Source: MGR-bin208 sp043780275 (lineage in GTDB: Bacteria; Bacteroidota; Bacteroidia; Chitinophagales; Chitinophagaceae). Taken from it: DNA of 45,386 nucleotides. Shown one piece after another: positions 33,281 through 41,834 of the stretch; within the stretch, counting starts at the first letter, position 1, and each line of letters starts with the position of its first letter. The position numbers and the translations under genes were made by a program. The notes beneath the pieces were generated by a model, which was not told the DNA's origin, searched no databases, and saw only the letters and a program-made list of their open reading frames with translations. The stretch is from the NCBI GenBank assembly GCA_043780275.1, contig JAYWCV010000148.1, forward strand, positions 1 to 45,386, written 5' to 3'.

Positions 33281-35590
33281 ATGATATTTAATAAAATAAA
33301 AACCATCATTTCGTCAATAGTAGTTTTGGTTATTTGCTTTCAAATAATTTCCTGTTCAAAATCAGTTGACACATCAGAATCAAAAGCAAATACCCTTTTG
33401 CAAAAAATGACGCTGGAAGAAAAAGTAGGACAAATGGCTCAGATCACTTTAGATGTTTTGGGAAATGAGGTTCAACCTGGTCAGGCATTTCGTTTAGATA
33501 CAAATAAATTAAAAGATGCCATAGTAAACTACAATCTTGGATCGGTATTAAATACTTCAGATAATAAGGCAATGAGTTTAAATGATTGGAATGAAATAAT
33601 CAACATCATTCAAAAAGAAACAGGCAAAACCCGTTTGAAAGTTCCCGTTATTTATGGCTTTGATGCAATACATGGTGCTACGTATGTTTCTGATGCTACA
33701 TTTTTTCCCCAACAGATTGGACAAGCTGCTACTTGGAATCCGAAATTGGTTTATGAAGCCGCAGTAGCAACTGCTTACGAATCCAGGGCTGCTGCAGTTC
33801 CATGGAATTTTGCTCCGGTATTAGATTTGGGAACCAATCCGCTTTGGCCACGTTTATGGGAAACCTTTGGCGAAGATCCCTATCTGGTTTCTGTGATGGG
33901 TGAACAGGTTATAAAAGGCTATCAGGATTCAATCGGCAACTCCATGAAGGTAGCTGCTTGCATTAAACATTTCCTCGCATATTCAGATCCAAAATCAGGA
34001 AAAGACCGAACCAATTCATGGATGCCCGAACATTATTTAAGGGAATATCATCTACCTGCATTTGCTGCAGCAGTAAAAGCAGGAGCCAGAACTGTTATGG
34101 TTAATTCAGGATTAATAAATGGTATTCCTACTCATATCAACAGCTATCTTCTGACAGATGTTTTGAAAAATGAACTTGGCTTCAAAGGTGTAATAGTTAC
34201 AGATTGGCAGGACATAGAAAATGTTATTAAAAGGGATAAAATTGCTTCATCCAATAAAGATGCTCTAATGATGGCCATCAATGCCGGAATTGATATGTCC
34301 ATGATCCCTTACAACTATCATGAATTTTGTAAAGACCTTATTGAACTGGTGAATGAAAAAAAAGTATCGATGAAAAGGATCGATGATGCCGTAAGAAGAA
34401 TACTTACACTTAAATATGACTTGAATCTTTTTGAAACTCCGGTTACTGATTATAAGTTGTATCCCAAATTTGGCGATAAATCTTTTGAAAGCCTGGCATA
34501 TAATACAGCAGCAGAATCAATTGTTTTATTAAAAAACAAAAATGATATTTTACCGATATCGTCCGGTAAAAAAATTCTGATTACAGGCCCAAATGCAAAT
34601 TCCATGCGAACGCTGAATGGCGGTTGGTCCTATTCATGGCAAGGAGAAAAAACAGATCAGTTCACATCAAAATACAATACCATACTTGCTGCGGTTAAAA
34701 ATAAATTCGGAACAGAAAATGTACGATTCAGTGAAGGGGTGGCATATAAAATGGATGGCAAGTATTATGAGGATTCTGTTGTAAATATAGCTTCCGTTAT
34801 TTCGGTGGCGGCGGCTGTGGATTATGTTTTAGTGTGTGCTGGCGAGAATAGTTACACTGAAAAACCCGGCGACCTGAATGATCTGACACTTTCAGAAAAC
34901 CAGCTTCAGTTAATCAAAGCTGTTATCAAAACAGGCAAACCTGTGATCCTTATTCTAAATGAAGGAAGACCAAGGATCATTAGTTCAATTGAAGCTGATG
35001 TTGCAGGGATTATTCAAGTTTTTCTTCCCGGAAATTTTGGTGCTGATGCCCTGGCTGATATCATTTCGGGTCAAATAAATCCAAGTGGAAAACTCCCTAT
35101 CACTTATCCTAAATATGTAAATGCTTTAACCAATTATATTCACAAACCATCCGACTCACAAAGCAATCCACAAGGTGTGTATGATTATTCAGCCGATTTC
35201 AATCCGCAATTCCCTTTTGGTTTTGGTCTCTCTTATTCAACTTTTATTTATTCAAATCTGAAAGTCAACAAAACAAATCTGATGGCTAATGATGAACTGA
35301 CAGTGACAGTTTCTGTAAAGAATTCCGGTAAATATGAAGGAAAAGAAGTGGTTCAATTATATGTAAAAGATATGACTGCATCATTAACACCCGATGTAAA
35401 AAGATTACGTGGTTTTGAAAAGATCAGTCTGAAACCGGGTGAAGAAAAAATTGTAAACATAAAACTACTGGTCAAACAATTAGCCTTTATCAATACAGAC
35501 AATAAATGGCATTTGGAAAAAGGAGATTTTGAAATACAGGTCAATGAATTAAAGAAGTTAGTGAATGTAGATAAAACAATCATTTTTTAA
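33281..35590 (+). CDS. Glycoside hydrolase family 3 beta-glucosidase (exported lipoprotein)
   Basis: This 769-residue protein has lipobox IISC near residue 26 and the full GH3 layout. The TIM-barrel domain carries the nucleophile D308 in GVIVTDWQD and the substrate-binding KHFLAYSDP. An alpha/beta sandwich follows with the likely acid/base in AGENSYTEKPGD (E527 or near), and a C-terminal fibronectin III-like domain begins FGFGLSYSTF. It would release glucose from oligosaccharides produced by the GH16 enzyme. It closes the polysaccharide locus and may have its own promoter. Confidence 0.92.
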   Translation: MIFNKIKTIISSIVVLVICFQIISCSKSVDTSESKANTLLQKMTLEEKVGQMAQITLDVLGNEVQPGQAFRLDTNKLKDAIVNYNLGSVLNTSDNKAMSLNDWNEIINIIQKETGKTRLKVPVIYGFDAIHGATYVSDATFFPQQIGQAATWNPKLVYEAAVATAYESRAAAVPWNFAPVLDLGTNPLWPRLWETFGEDPYLVSVMGEQVIKGYQDSIGNSMKVAACIKHFLAYSDPKSGKDRTNSWMPEHYLREYHLPAFAAAVKAGARTVMVNSGLINGIPTHINSYLLTDVLKNELGFKGVIVTDWQDIENVIKRDKIASSNKDALMMAINAGIDMSMIPYNYHEFCKDLIELVNEKKVSMKRIDDAVRRILTLKYDLNLFETPVTDYKLYPKFGDKSFESLAYNTAAESIVLLKNKNDILPISSGKKILITGPNANSMRTLNGGWSYSWQGEKTDQFTSKYNTILAAVKNKFGTENVRFSEGVAYKMDGKYYEDSVVNIASVISVAAAVDYVLVCAGENSYTEKPGDLNDLTLSENQLQLIKAVIKTGKPVILILNEGRPRIISSIEADVAGIIQVFLPGNFGADALADIISGQINPSGKLPITYPKYVNALTNYIHKPSDSQSNPQGVYDYSADFNPQFPFGFGLSYSTFIYSNLKVNKTNLMANDELTVTVSVKNSGKYEGKEVVQLYVKDMTASLTPDVKRLRGFEKISLKPGEEKIVNIKLLVKQLAFINTDNKWHLEKGDFEIQVNELKKLVNVDKTIIF

Positions 35591-35619
35591 TTCGGAATTC
35601 GACAAAAATAAATTGATGA

Positions 35620-36591
35620 TTACTTCAAATCTGCATTTTTAACCTTGATTATTTCTGCAGCAATACTGATGGCAATTTCTTCGGGTGTTTGACTTTTTAT
35701 TTGAATACCGATCGGAGTAAAGATTCCATTTAATAATTTATTTGATAATCCTTGCTTTTGGTAATCCTCAAACATTTTATCAATTTTCGACTGACTTCCC
35801 AGCATGCCAAGATACTTGAAACTCTTTTCTAGCAAGGCTCTTAATGCCATATCGTCTGTCCGGTAACCAAAGGTCATGATGACTACATAATGATTATTTC
35901 CGGAAGGAATAAGATCGGATAATTGCTCATACGATTCGATTACCTGTTTCACATGTACAAAATCATTCTCAAGCATTGTTTTCAATTTATCCCGTTCATC
36001 AAACAAATGAATATAAAAATCCATTTCCCGCATCAGTTTCGAAAATGCCAGGGCACAATGTCCTCCACCAATAATGTATAGTTGATTATGATATCCCGTT
36101 TTTTCACGATAAACCCAATCTTTTTCATTGCTGAAATAAAATGTGTAATAATCTGTCGGAATTTCATCGGAAAAAGAAAAGCCCTGTGGAGAAATTTCCA
36201 ATGTCCCGTTTCCATTTCCCAAAAGTGATTTTATGATGTTTTTGATATGAATAATATCGGTAGGTTGAATAGTGTACAGAAAAATTATTTGTTCACCCGA
36301 ACAGATCATACCGCTCTGATTTTTGGCAACCGATTTATCATGTATCTGTTTATGCATCGATGATTCATCATTCCTTTCAACAAGTTTTGACTTCGCCATT
36401 TCCACAAACTTATGCTCCATGATTCCACCTCCCAAAGAACCTTCCATTTCTCCTGCAGCATTTACAGCCATGAAAAATCCCTGTCTGCCCGGACTGCTAC
36501 CCATGCTTTCCAGTACATACATCAGCATCACTTCAACTTTTTGCTGAAGGCTTTTCTCAATCAATAACCAGACGGCTAACTTCTTTTGCAT
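35620..36591 (-). CDS. xdhC: XdhC-family xanthine dehydrogenase maturation protein
   Basis: This 323-residue protein has the XdhC/CoxI N-terminal domain (ESMGSSPGRQGFFMAVNAAGEMEGSLGGGIMEHKF, then SGMICSGEQ) and a C-terminal Rossmann-type domain beginning YIIGGGHCALAFSKLM. XdhC-type proteins bind molybdenum cofactor and help insert the sulfurated form into xanthine dehydrogenase. The gene starts inside the end of xdhB with a 35-nt overlap; the N-terminal helix before the conserved segment fits the family, so this start is accepted. It is last in a minus-strand operon xdhA-xdhB-xdhC and converges on the GH3 gene. Confidence 0.9.
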   Translation of the reverse strand: MQKKLAVWLLIEKSLQQKVEVMLMYVLESMGSSPGRQGFFMAVNAAGEMEGSLGGGIMEHKFVEMAKSKLVERNDESSMHKQIHDKSVAKNQSGMICSGEQIIFLYTIQPTDIIHIKNIIKSLLGNGNGTLEISPQGFSFSDEIPTDYYTFYFSNEKDWVYREKTGYHNQLYIIGGGHCALAFSKLMREMDFYIHLFDERDKLKTMLENDFVHVKQVIESYEQLSDLIPSGNNHYVVIMTFGYRTDDMALRALLEKSFKYLGMLGSQSKIDKMFEDYQKQGLSNKLLNGIFTPIGIQIKSQTPEEIAISIAAEIIKVKNADLK

Positions 36592-38863
36592 GAGAAGATG
36601 TTTGCAAATTAATTTTTGAAGAATATAAAGACATCAATACTTTTTCAGGAGTCATGGGTGCAGAAAAACCCGGATCTGATTCCGGATTAAATACTTTGAT
36701 GGCATCTCTTAACGCAAAAAATGCTCCGATGCCATACATCAAAGGTGGCTCCCCTACTGCTTTTGAACGAAAAATAGCCAGGTTATCATTTTCTGTTTCC
36801 AGGAAATCAATGTCAATTATTTTCGGTACCGAATATATATCAGGGACTTTATAAGTCGACAATGCATTAGATCGGAGTTTACCATCGGCATCATAAATAA
36901 TTTCTTCCATGGTCATCCATCCCATTCCCTGAACAAGGCCACCTTCTATCTGACCTCTATCAATCAATGGATTCATTGTTGATCCGAAATCATGAACAAT
37001 TTTTACTGCATCAAATTCATAAATACCACGCAGACAATCTACCGTTACAACGGTGATGGCTGTACCGTACACATGATATGCAAACGGATGCCCTTTTTCT
37101 ATCTTGCCATCATAATGAATTTCAGGCGTTGCATAATGTGCATGTTCGGCAAGACTGACTCTTTTTACAAAAGCCGACATCACTAACTGTTGCCAACTCA
37201 TTTCCGTTTTCTGACCATTTATCAACACTGTTTCATCAGTTAATTCTATTGCAGAAACTTCTGCTTTAAATTCTTCTGCAGCAACCATCTTTAATCTTTC
37301 CAAAATGGCATTACAAGCCAGTTGTACAGCTTTCCCATTCAGGTCGGCAGTGGCACTTGCAGCAGATGGCGAAGTATTAGAAACACGGAAAGTATTGGTT
37401 GTATGAATTTTTATTTTATCCGGATTAACAGAAAAAATATTGGCTGCCACCTGCAACATTTTTGTATTTACCCCCTGCCCCATTTCTACAGCACCTGTAC
37501 TCACACCCACACTTCCATCTGTATACACATGTACTAACGCCCTTGCCTGGTTCATCAAGGTTTTGGTAAAAGAAATACCAAAGCAGATGGGCATGAAAGA
37601 AATTCCTTTCTTAAAAAGTAAGTTGCTTGCATTGAATGTCTCAATATCTTTGTTGATTTTTTCAATATCATAAATCTCCATAGCCTTTGTCCAACATTCA
37701 TTCGCTTCACTGGCTGCTATTTGACCGTATGGAAATTCATCCCCTGTTTTTATAAGATTTCTCTGTTGAATTTCACCCGGAGATATACGCAAAGCTTCTG
37801 CAGCTTTTACAATAGCTGATTCAATAACGAACATACCCTGCGGTCCGCCAAATCCGCGAAAAGCTGTATTGGGTGGAAGGTTGTTTCTACAACTGTATGC
37901 TGTAGCCGTAACATTTGGAATGAAATACGTATTGTTGCAATGAAACAAAGTTCTTTCCAAAACCGCCGGTGAAAGATCTGCAGCAGCTCCTGCATTTTGG
38001 TAAAATATTGCTTCGTAAGCAATGATCTTTAAATCTTTGTTCAACCCGATCTTAAAATCGGAAGTATAAGGATTTCGTTTACCTGTCATCCGCATATCTT
38101 CCATACGGTGCAAAGAATACTTGACCGGTCTCTTTAAAATGAATGTAGCTAATCCACAAAAAATGGCCCATGCAGTTGCCTGGTCCTCCTTGCCACCAAA
38201 GCCGCCACCAAGCCTTGTTACATCCACTTCAATGCGGTGCATCGGAATGCCTAACACATCAGCCATATGCCGTTGAACAGCTGTAGGTCCTTGGGTAGAT
38301 GAATAAACCTTTATGCCTCCGTCTTCTGTTTGTACACTGTAAGCTCCTTGCGTTTCAATGTATAAATGTTCCTGACCGTTTGTTTCTGCTATTCCTTCAA
38401 ACACATGTTCACATGCTGCCCATGCCGCTGCACTATCGCCCAATTTAAAAGTTCGGGGAGGCACAATCAGTTCCCCTTTTTCTTTGGCAATCCTCGGATC
38501 GGTAATGATTGGAAGCGGATCAATTTCAATCTTGATTTTATGCAATGCGGCATAAGCCATCTCTACAGATTCGGCCACTACTAATGCAATGGGCATACCT
38601 ACAAAATGTACAATATCCTCTGCCAGCAAAGGTTCATCAGGCACAATACCACCAATTTGATTTTTGCCGGGTATGTCTTTACAGGTAAATATGCGAACAA
38701 CTCCGGGCATTTTTTCTGCTGTTGAAATATCTAAATGTAAAATTCTTCCATGTGCAACCGGAGAATCAAAAACGGCTGCATACAATGTTCCTTTCAACAC
38801 CGGAATATCATCCAGGTAAATAGATTCGCCTCTTGTATGTGTATATGAATCGATATTCTTCAT
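36557..38863 (-). CDS. xdhB: Xanthine dehydrogenase molybdopterin-binding subunit
   Basis: This 768-residue protein is the large molybdenum subunit of a xanthine dehydrogenase. It starts with the typical YTHTRGESIYLDDIP segment and contains molybdopterin-binding motifs LGGGFGGKEDQ and FRGFGGPQG, the MGQGVNTKM loop, and AVGEPPLMYGIGAF with the catalytic glutamate. The enzyme oxidises hypoxanthine and xanthine to urate, the substrate of PuuD. It begins 1 nt after the xdhA stop codon. The length fits the XdhB form where FeS and FAD parts are in XdhA. Confidence 0.93.
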   Translation of the reverse strand: MKNIDSYTHTRGESIYLDDIPVLKGTLYAAVFDSPVAHGRILHLDISTAEKMPGVVRIFTCKDIPGKNQIGGIVPDEPLLAEDIVHFVGMPIALVVAESVEMAYAALHKIKIEIDPLPIITDPRIAKEKGELIVPPRTFKLGDSAAAWAACEHVFEGIAETNGQEHLYIETQGAYSVQTEDGGIKVYSSTQGPTAVQRHMADVLGIPMHRIEVDVTRLGGGFGGKEDQATAWAIFCGLATFILKRPVKYSLHRMEDMRMTGKRNPYTSDFKIGLNKDLKIIAYEAIFYQNAGAAADLSPAVLERTLFHCNNTYFIPNVTATAYSCRNNLPPNTAFRGFGGPQGMFVIESAIVKAAEALRISPGEIQQRNLIKTGDEFPYGQIAASEANECWTKAMEIYDIEKINKDIETFNASNLLFKKGISFMPICFGISFTKTLMNQARALVHVYTDGSVGVSTGAVEMGQGVNTKMLQVAANIFSVNPDKIKIHTTNTFRVSNTSPSAASATADLNGKAVQLACNAILERLKMVAAEEFKAEVSAIELTDETVLINGQKTEMSWQQLVMSAFVKRVSLAEHAHYATPEIHYDGKIEKGHPFAYHVYGTAITVVTVDCLRGIYEFDAVKIVHDFGSTMNPLIDRGQIEGGLVQGMGWMTMEEIIYDADGKLRSNALSTYKVPDIYSVPKIIDIDFLETENDNLAIFRSKAVGEPPLMYGIGAFFALRDAIKVFNPESDPGFSAPMTPEKVLMSLYSSKINLQTSSHAKEVSRLVID

Positions 38864-38864
38864 G

Positions 38865-40280
38865 CTAAACGGATAGTATATTTTCTACAGAAAGTTTTGG
38901 AAACAACTTTATGAAATGCGCTTTGATCAATTGATTCAATAAAAGACGTTTGTATGTTTCACTACCACGGGTATCACTGATCGGAGAAATTTCTGATTGA
39001 ACAATCTCCAACAATGCAGAAACTGTTTCTTCAGAAATAATTTTACCAGTTAAAAATGCTGAACTTCTTTTTAAATAAAAAGGAATGGGGCCTACACCAC
39101 CGGCAGATATTCCGGCAGAACTGATAAACTCATCATCAATTGATATTGCCATAGCCGAGTTGACACTGGCAATATCCAGATGTGTACGTTTGCTTACTTT
39201 TTCAAAATTAAAAAGGCTGTTTGCTTCAGGTAATTCAAAATAAAATTTCTCTACAAACTCATTTCCTTTTTTATCTAAAATTTTATAGCCTTTATAAAGA
39301 TCCCGCAAAGCAATTTCTCTTTTATTGTATCCATCACTCAAAATTAATTTAGCATCTAAAGCCAAAAAGAAAATGGTCATATCCCCAATCGGAGAAGCAT
39401 TGATAAAGTTTCCTGCAATGGTTGCCATATTACGAATCTGTGTTGAAGAAACTAATTTCATAAACTTATTCAGCTCCGGAAAATGTTTTTGCATAATAGC
39501 AGAATCCATCAAATCTGCAACAGTTACGGAAGCACCCAGGTAACATTTGTTTTCTGTTTGTGAAATTCCATTGAGTTCTTCTCTGTCAAATAGCAGATCC
39601 ACATTGGTATGAACCATGGTTTCATGTTGTTGCACATATAAGTCAGTACCTCCGGCAAGAAATTTTATTTCATGGCCATCCACAATCAACTGACCATTCG
39701 TTTTGAAATTTAGTTCTTTCAACCGGTTTTTTATTTCAGTGAAATATGTTGGTAAAATATTATTGTCAACTGCGTATCTGACAGCATCTATATTATTCCG
39801 GGCATCCATTTTATCAGCCACTTTTACAGCGGCTTTTTCAATCGATTTATAGCCGGTACAACGACAAATATTTCCATTGACCGAATCAATGGCTGATTGG
39901 CAACCCGATGTTTTTTCATTTAAACAAAACCCTGCCAATGAAACGATGAAACCAGGTGTACAGAATCCACATTGTGTTGCAGCTTCGTCTGCAAATGCCT
40001 GCTGAATAAAATTCAAACCTACTATATTAACGCCTTCAATGGTTACAATATGCTTTCCATTTGCGTTACCAATGGGCATTAAACAGGAAGTGACAGAATG
40101 ATAAATTAGTTCTTCATTTTTAAATTCGCCTACTAAAACAGTACATGCACCACAATCACCCTCCCTGCACCCTATCTTTGTGCCAGTAAGATTTTGTTGA
40201 TACCTGATCAGATCAAGTAATAAATAACCCGGAGCCTGATCCGTTGTTATCTCTTTTTGGTTTAAAATAAATCGTATCAA
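38865..40280 (-). CDS. xdhA: Xanthine dehydrogenase iron-sulfur/FAD subunit
   Basis: This 471-residue protein has an N-terminal plant-type 2Fe-2S domain (C38, C43, C46, C66 in GCREGDCGAC...C) and a second 2Fe-2S domain (C104, C107, C139, C141 in CGFC...CRC). A CO dehydrogenase-type FAD-binding domain follows, with FLAGGTDLYVQ and NMATIAGNFINASPIGDM. It carries electrons from the molybdenum site to NAD+. The start codon appears to be TTG at 40280 (reads IRFILNQKE after it); no in-frame ATG lies between it and an upstream stop. The divergent membrane-protein gene begins only 44 nt away, so promoters must overlap. Confidence 0.92.
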   Translation of the reverse strand: MIRFILNQKEITTDQAPGYLLLDLIRYQQNLTGTKIGCREGDCGACTVLVGEFKNEELIYHSVTSCLMPIGNANGKHIVTIEGVNIVGLNFIQQAFADEAATQCGFCTPGFIVSLAGFCLNEKTSGCQSAIDSVNGNICRCTGYKSIEKAAVKVADKMDARNNIDAVRYAVDNNILPTYFTEIKNRLKELNFKTNGQLIVDGHEIKFLAGGTDLYVQQHETMVHTNVDLLFDREELNGISQTENKCYLGASVTVADLMDSAIMQKHFPELNKFMKLVSSTQIRNMATIAGNFINASPIGDMTIFFLALDAKLILSDGYNKREIALRDLYKGYKILDKKGNEFVEKFYFELPEANSLFNFEKVSKRTHLDIASVNSAMAISIDDEFISSAGISAGGVGPIPFYLKRSSAFLTGKIISEETVSALLEIVQSEISPISDTRGSETYKRLLLNQLIKAHFIKLFPKLSVENILSV

Positions 40281-40324
40281 TTCTACAATATTAAAGCGTT
40301 AAAGTTAATATAATTGCTGCTAGT

Positions 40325-41350
40325 ATGAATGAAAGCCCAACAGTTATTAATAAACTGATATATTATCGCCTCATTGCACTGTGGGTGATTTGTGAAGCTT
40401 TTATTGGAGGAATAATTCATGGCATGAAAATTCCGGTTTCCGGATTAATCGTTGGCAGTTTTGCTGTTCTGCTTATTTGCCTGATAGCATTTCATGTGCC
40501 GGTAAAAGGAGCCATTATAAAAGCTACTATCATTGTTGCAGTATTTAAATTAATGCTCAGTCCTCAAAGTCCGCCGGCTGCTTATATAGCTGTATTATTT
40601 CAGGGTTTTATCGGAGAATTGTTATTCAGCAATAAAAGATTCTTCCGTGTATCCTGCATCCTGCTTGGTTTCCTAGCTTTATTCGAATCGGCCGTTCAAC
40701 GAATTATTGTTTTGATGATCGTTTATGGAAATGATTTCTGGCATGCAGTGAATGAATTCATCCGCCGACTTTTTCATGAAACAACAGTAAGTAATTACAG
40801 TCTTTATTTAGCTATTGCCTATATCATCCTGCATAGTATTGTTGGGATATTTGTTGGTTGGCTTGCCGGAATAATTTGTATTCGGTCGGGCAAATGGCAA
40901 AACATAAATAAGGAATATATTTTTGCACCCATTATTTCAGGTGCTGAATTTTCTATTGATAAGAAACCCGGAAATAGCCGAAAATTAAAAACCATTTTTA
41001 TTATTTGCTGGATTTTGCTTGCAATCATATTTCTTCAACCACTCTTCAGCAAATCTGATACAATTATCCCACTGCATATCTCCCTTAAAATATTTCTTCG
41101 TTCCGCATTCATTATTTTAACCTGGTATCTTCTAATAAGTCCGTTATTATTGGGTTTGATGAAGAATTGGCTGCAAAAAGAAGAATCGAAATTTAAAAAA
41201 GACATCCAGGAAATTTTACAAATACTGCCATCCAGTAAATACCTGCTTTCGAAAAGTTGGAGATACTCGGCCAGCAAAACCGGAATCAAGCGAATCGTTT
41301 TCTTTGTAAAAATATTATTGATGAATACAATCTATTCAATTAATGAATAA
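40325..41350 (+). CDS. Unrecognised multi-pass membrane protein
   Basis: This 341-residue protein is strongly hydrophobic, with about five or six membrane segments in the first 190 residues (e.g. LIALWVICEAFIGGIIHGMKIPVSGLIVGSF) and two more near 228-275, then a basic cytoplasmic tail. I do not recognise the family. The N-terminal half resembles in general layout small-substrate uptake components (ECF S-type), but no signature supports that. It is divergent from xdhA and its end overlaps the start of the next gene by 8 nt, so it is likely to work with that NTPase and possibly with xanthine dehydrogenase cofactor supply. Confidence 0.55.
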   Translation: MNESPTVINKLIYYRLIALWVICEAFIGGIIHGMKIPVSGLIVGSFAVLLICLIAFHVPVKGAIIKATIIVAVFKLMLSPQSPPAAYIAVLFQGFIGELLFSNKRFFRVSCILLGFLALFESAVQRIIVLMIVYGNDFWHAVNEFIRRLFHETTVSNYSLYLAIAYIILHSIVGIFVGWLAGIICIRSGKWQNINKEYIFAPIISGAEFSIDKKPGNSRKLKTIFIICWILLAIIFLQPLFSKSDTIIPLHISLKIFLRSAFIILTWYLLISPLLLGLMKNWLQKEESKFKKDIQEILQILPSSKYLLSKSWRYSASKTGIKRIVFFVKILLMNTIYSINE

Positions 41351-41834
41351 ACGGAACATATACATATTGACAGCAGAAATAAATGAAGGAAAAACATCGA
41401 CCCTTTTAAACTGGGCTAAAAAAAGGAATGATGTGTATGGAATTATGACTCCAAAATTGGATAACAAACGTATTTTTCAAAACATTGAAACCACAGAACA
41501 ATTTGACATGGAAGCTAAGAATCAGGAGAAAAATGTTTTAGAGATTGGTCGGTTTAGATTCAGTGTGTCTGCTTTTGAAAAAGCTTCAGAAATAATAAGA
41601 AATGCATTAACAAAAGAAAAAGGCTGGCTGGTTATTGATGAAATTGGTCCATTAGAACTTCATCAAAAAGGCTTTCATGATGTTTTACAGGAGCTATTAC
41701 ATAGCAGTTCGTCCATACCGAATATTTTATTGGTAGTCCGCAAACCCTTGCTGGAAGAAGTTTTAAAATTTTATTCCCTTGAACAAAACAAGCTGACCAT
41801 ACTCGGAAAAGATACTTCTTTCTTCAGCAATTAA
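41343..41834 (+). CDS. THEP1-like P-loop nucleoside triphosphatase
   Basis: This 163-residue protein starts with a beta strand and a Walker A-like loop AEINEGKT (residues 11-18) in which the usual first Gly is Ala. The Walker B motif WLVIDEIGPLEL (95-106) has the DEIGPLEL form typical of the THEP1/NTPase_1 family. It is overlapped by the upstream membrane-protein gene (8 nt). The cellular role of this family is unclear; a relation to nucleotide or cofactor handling next to the xdh genes is inference only. Its stop codon overlaps the convergent stop of the MutS2-like gene. Confidence 0.65.
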   Translation: MNKRNIYILTAEINEGKTSTLLNWAKKRNDVYGIMTPKLDNKRIFQNIETTEQFDMEAKNQEKNVLEIGRFRFSVSAFEKASEIIRNALTKEKGWLVIDEIGPLELHQKGFHDVLQELLHSSSSIPNILLVVRKPLLEEVLKFYSLEQNKLTILGKDTSFFSN

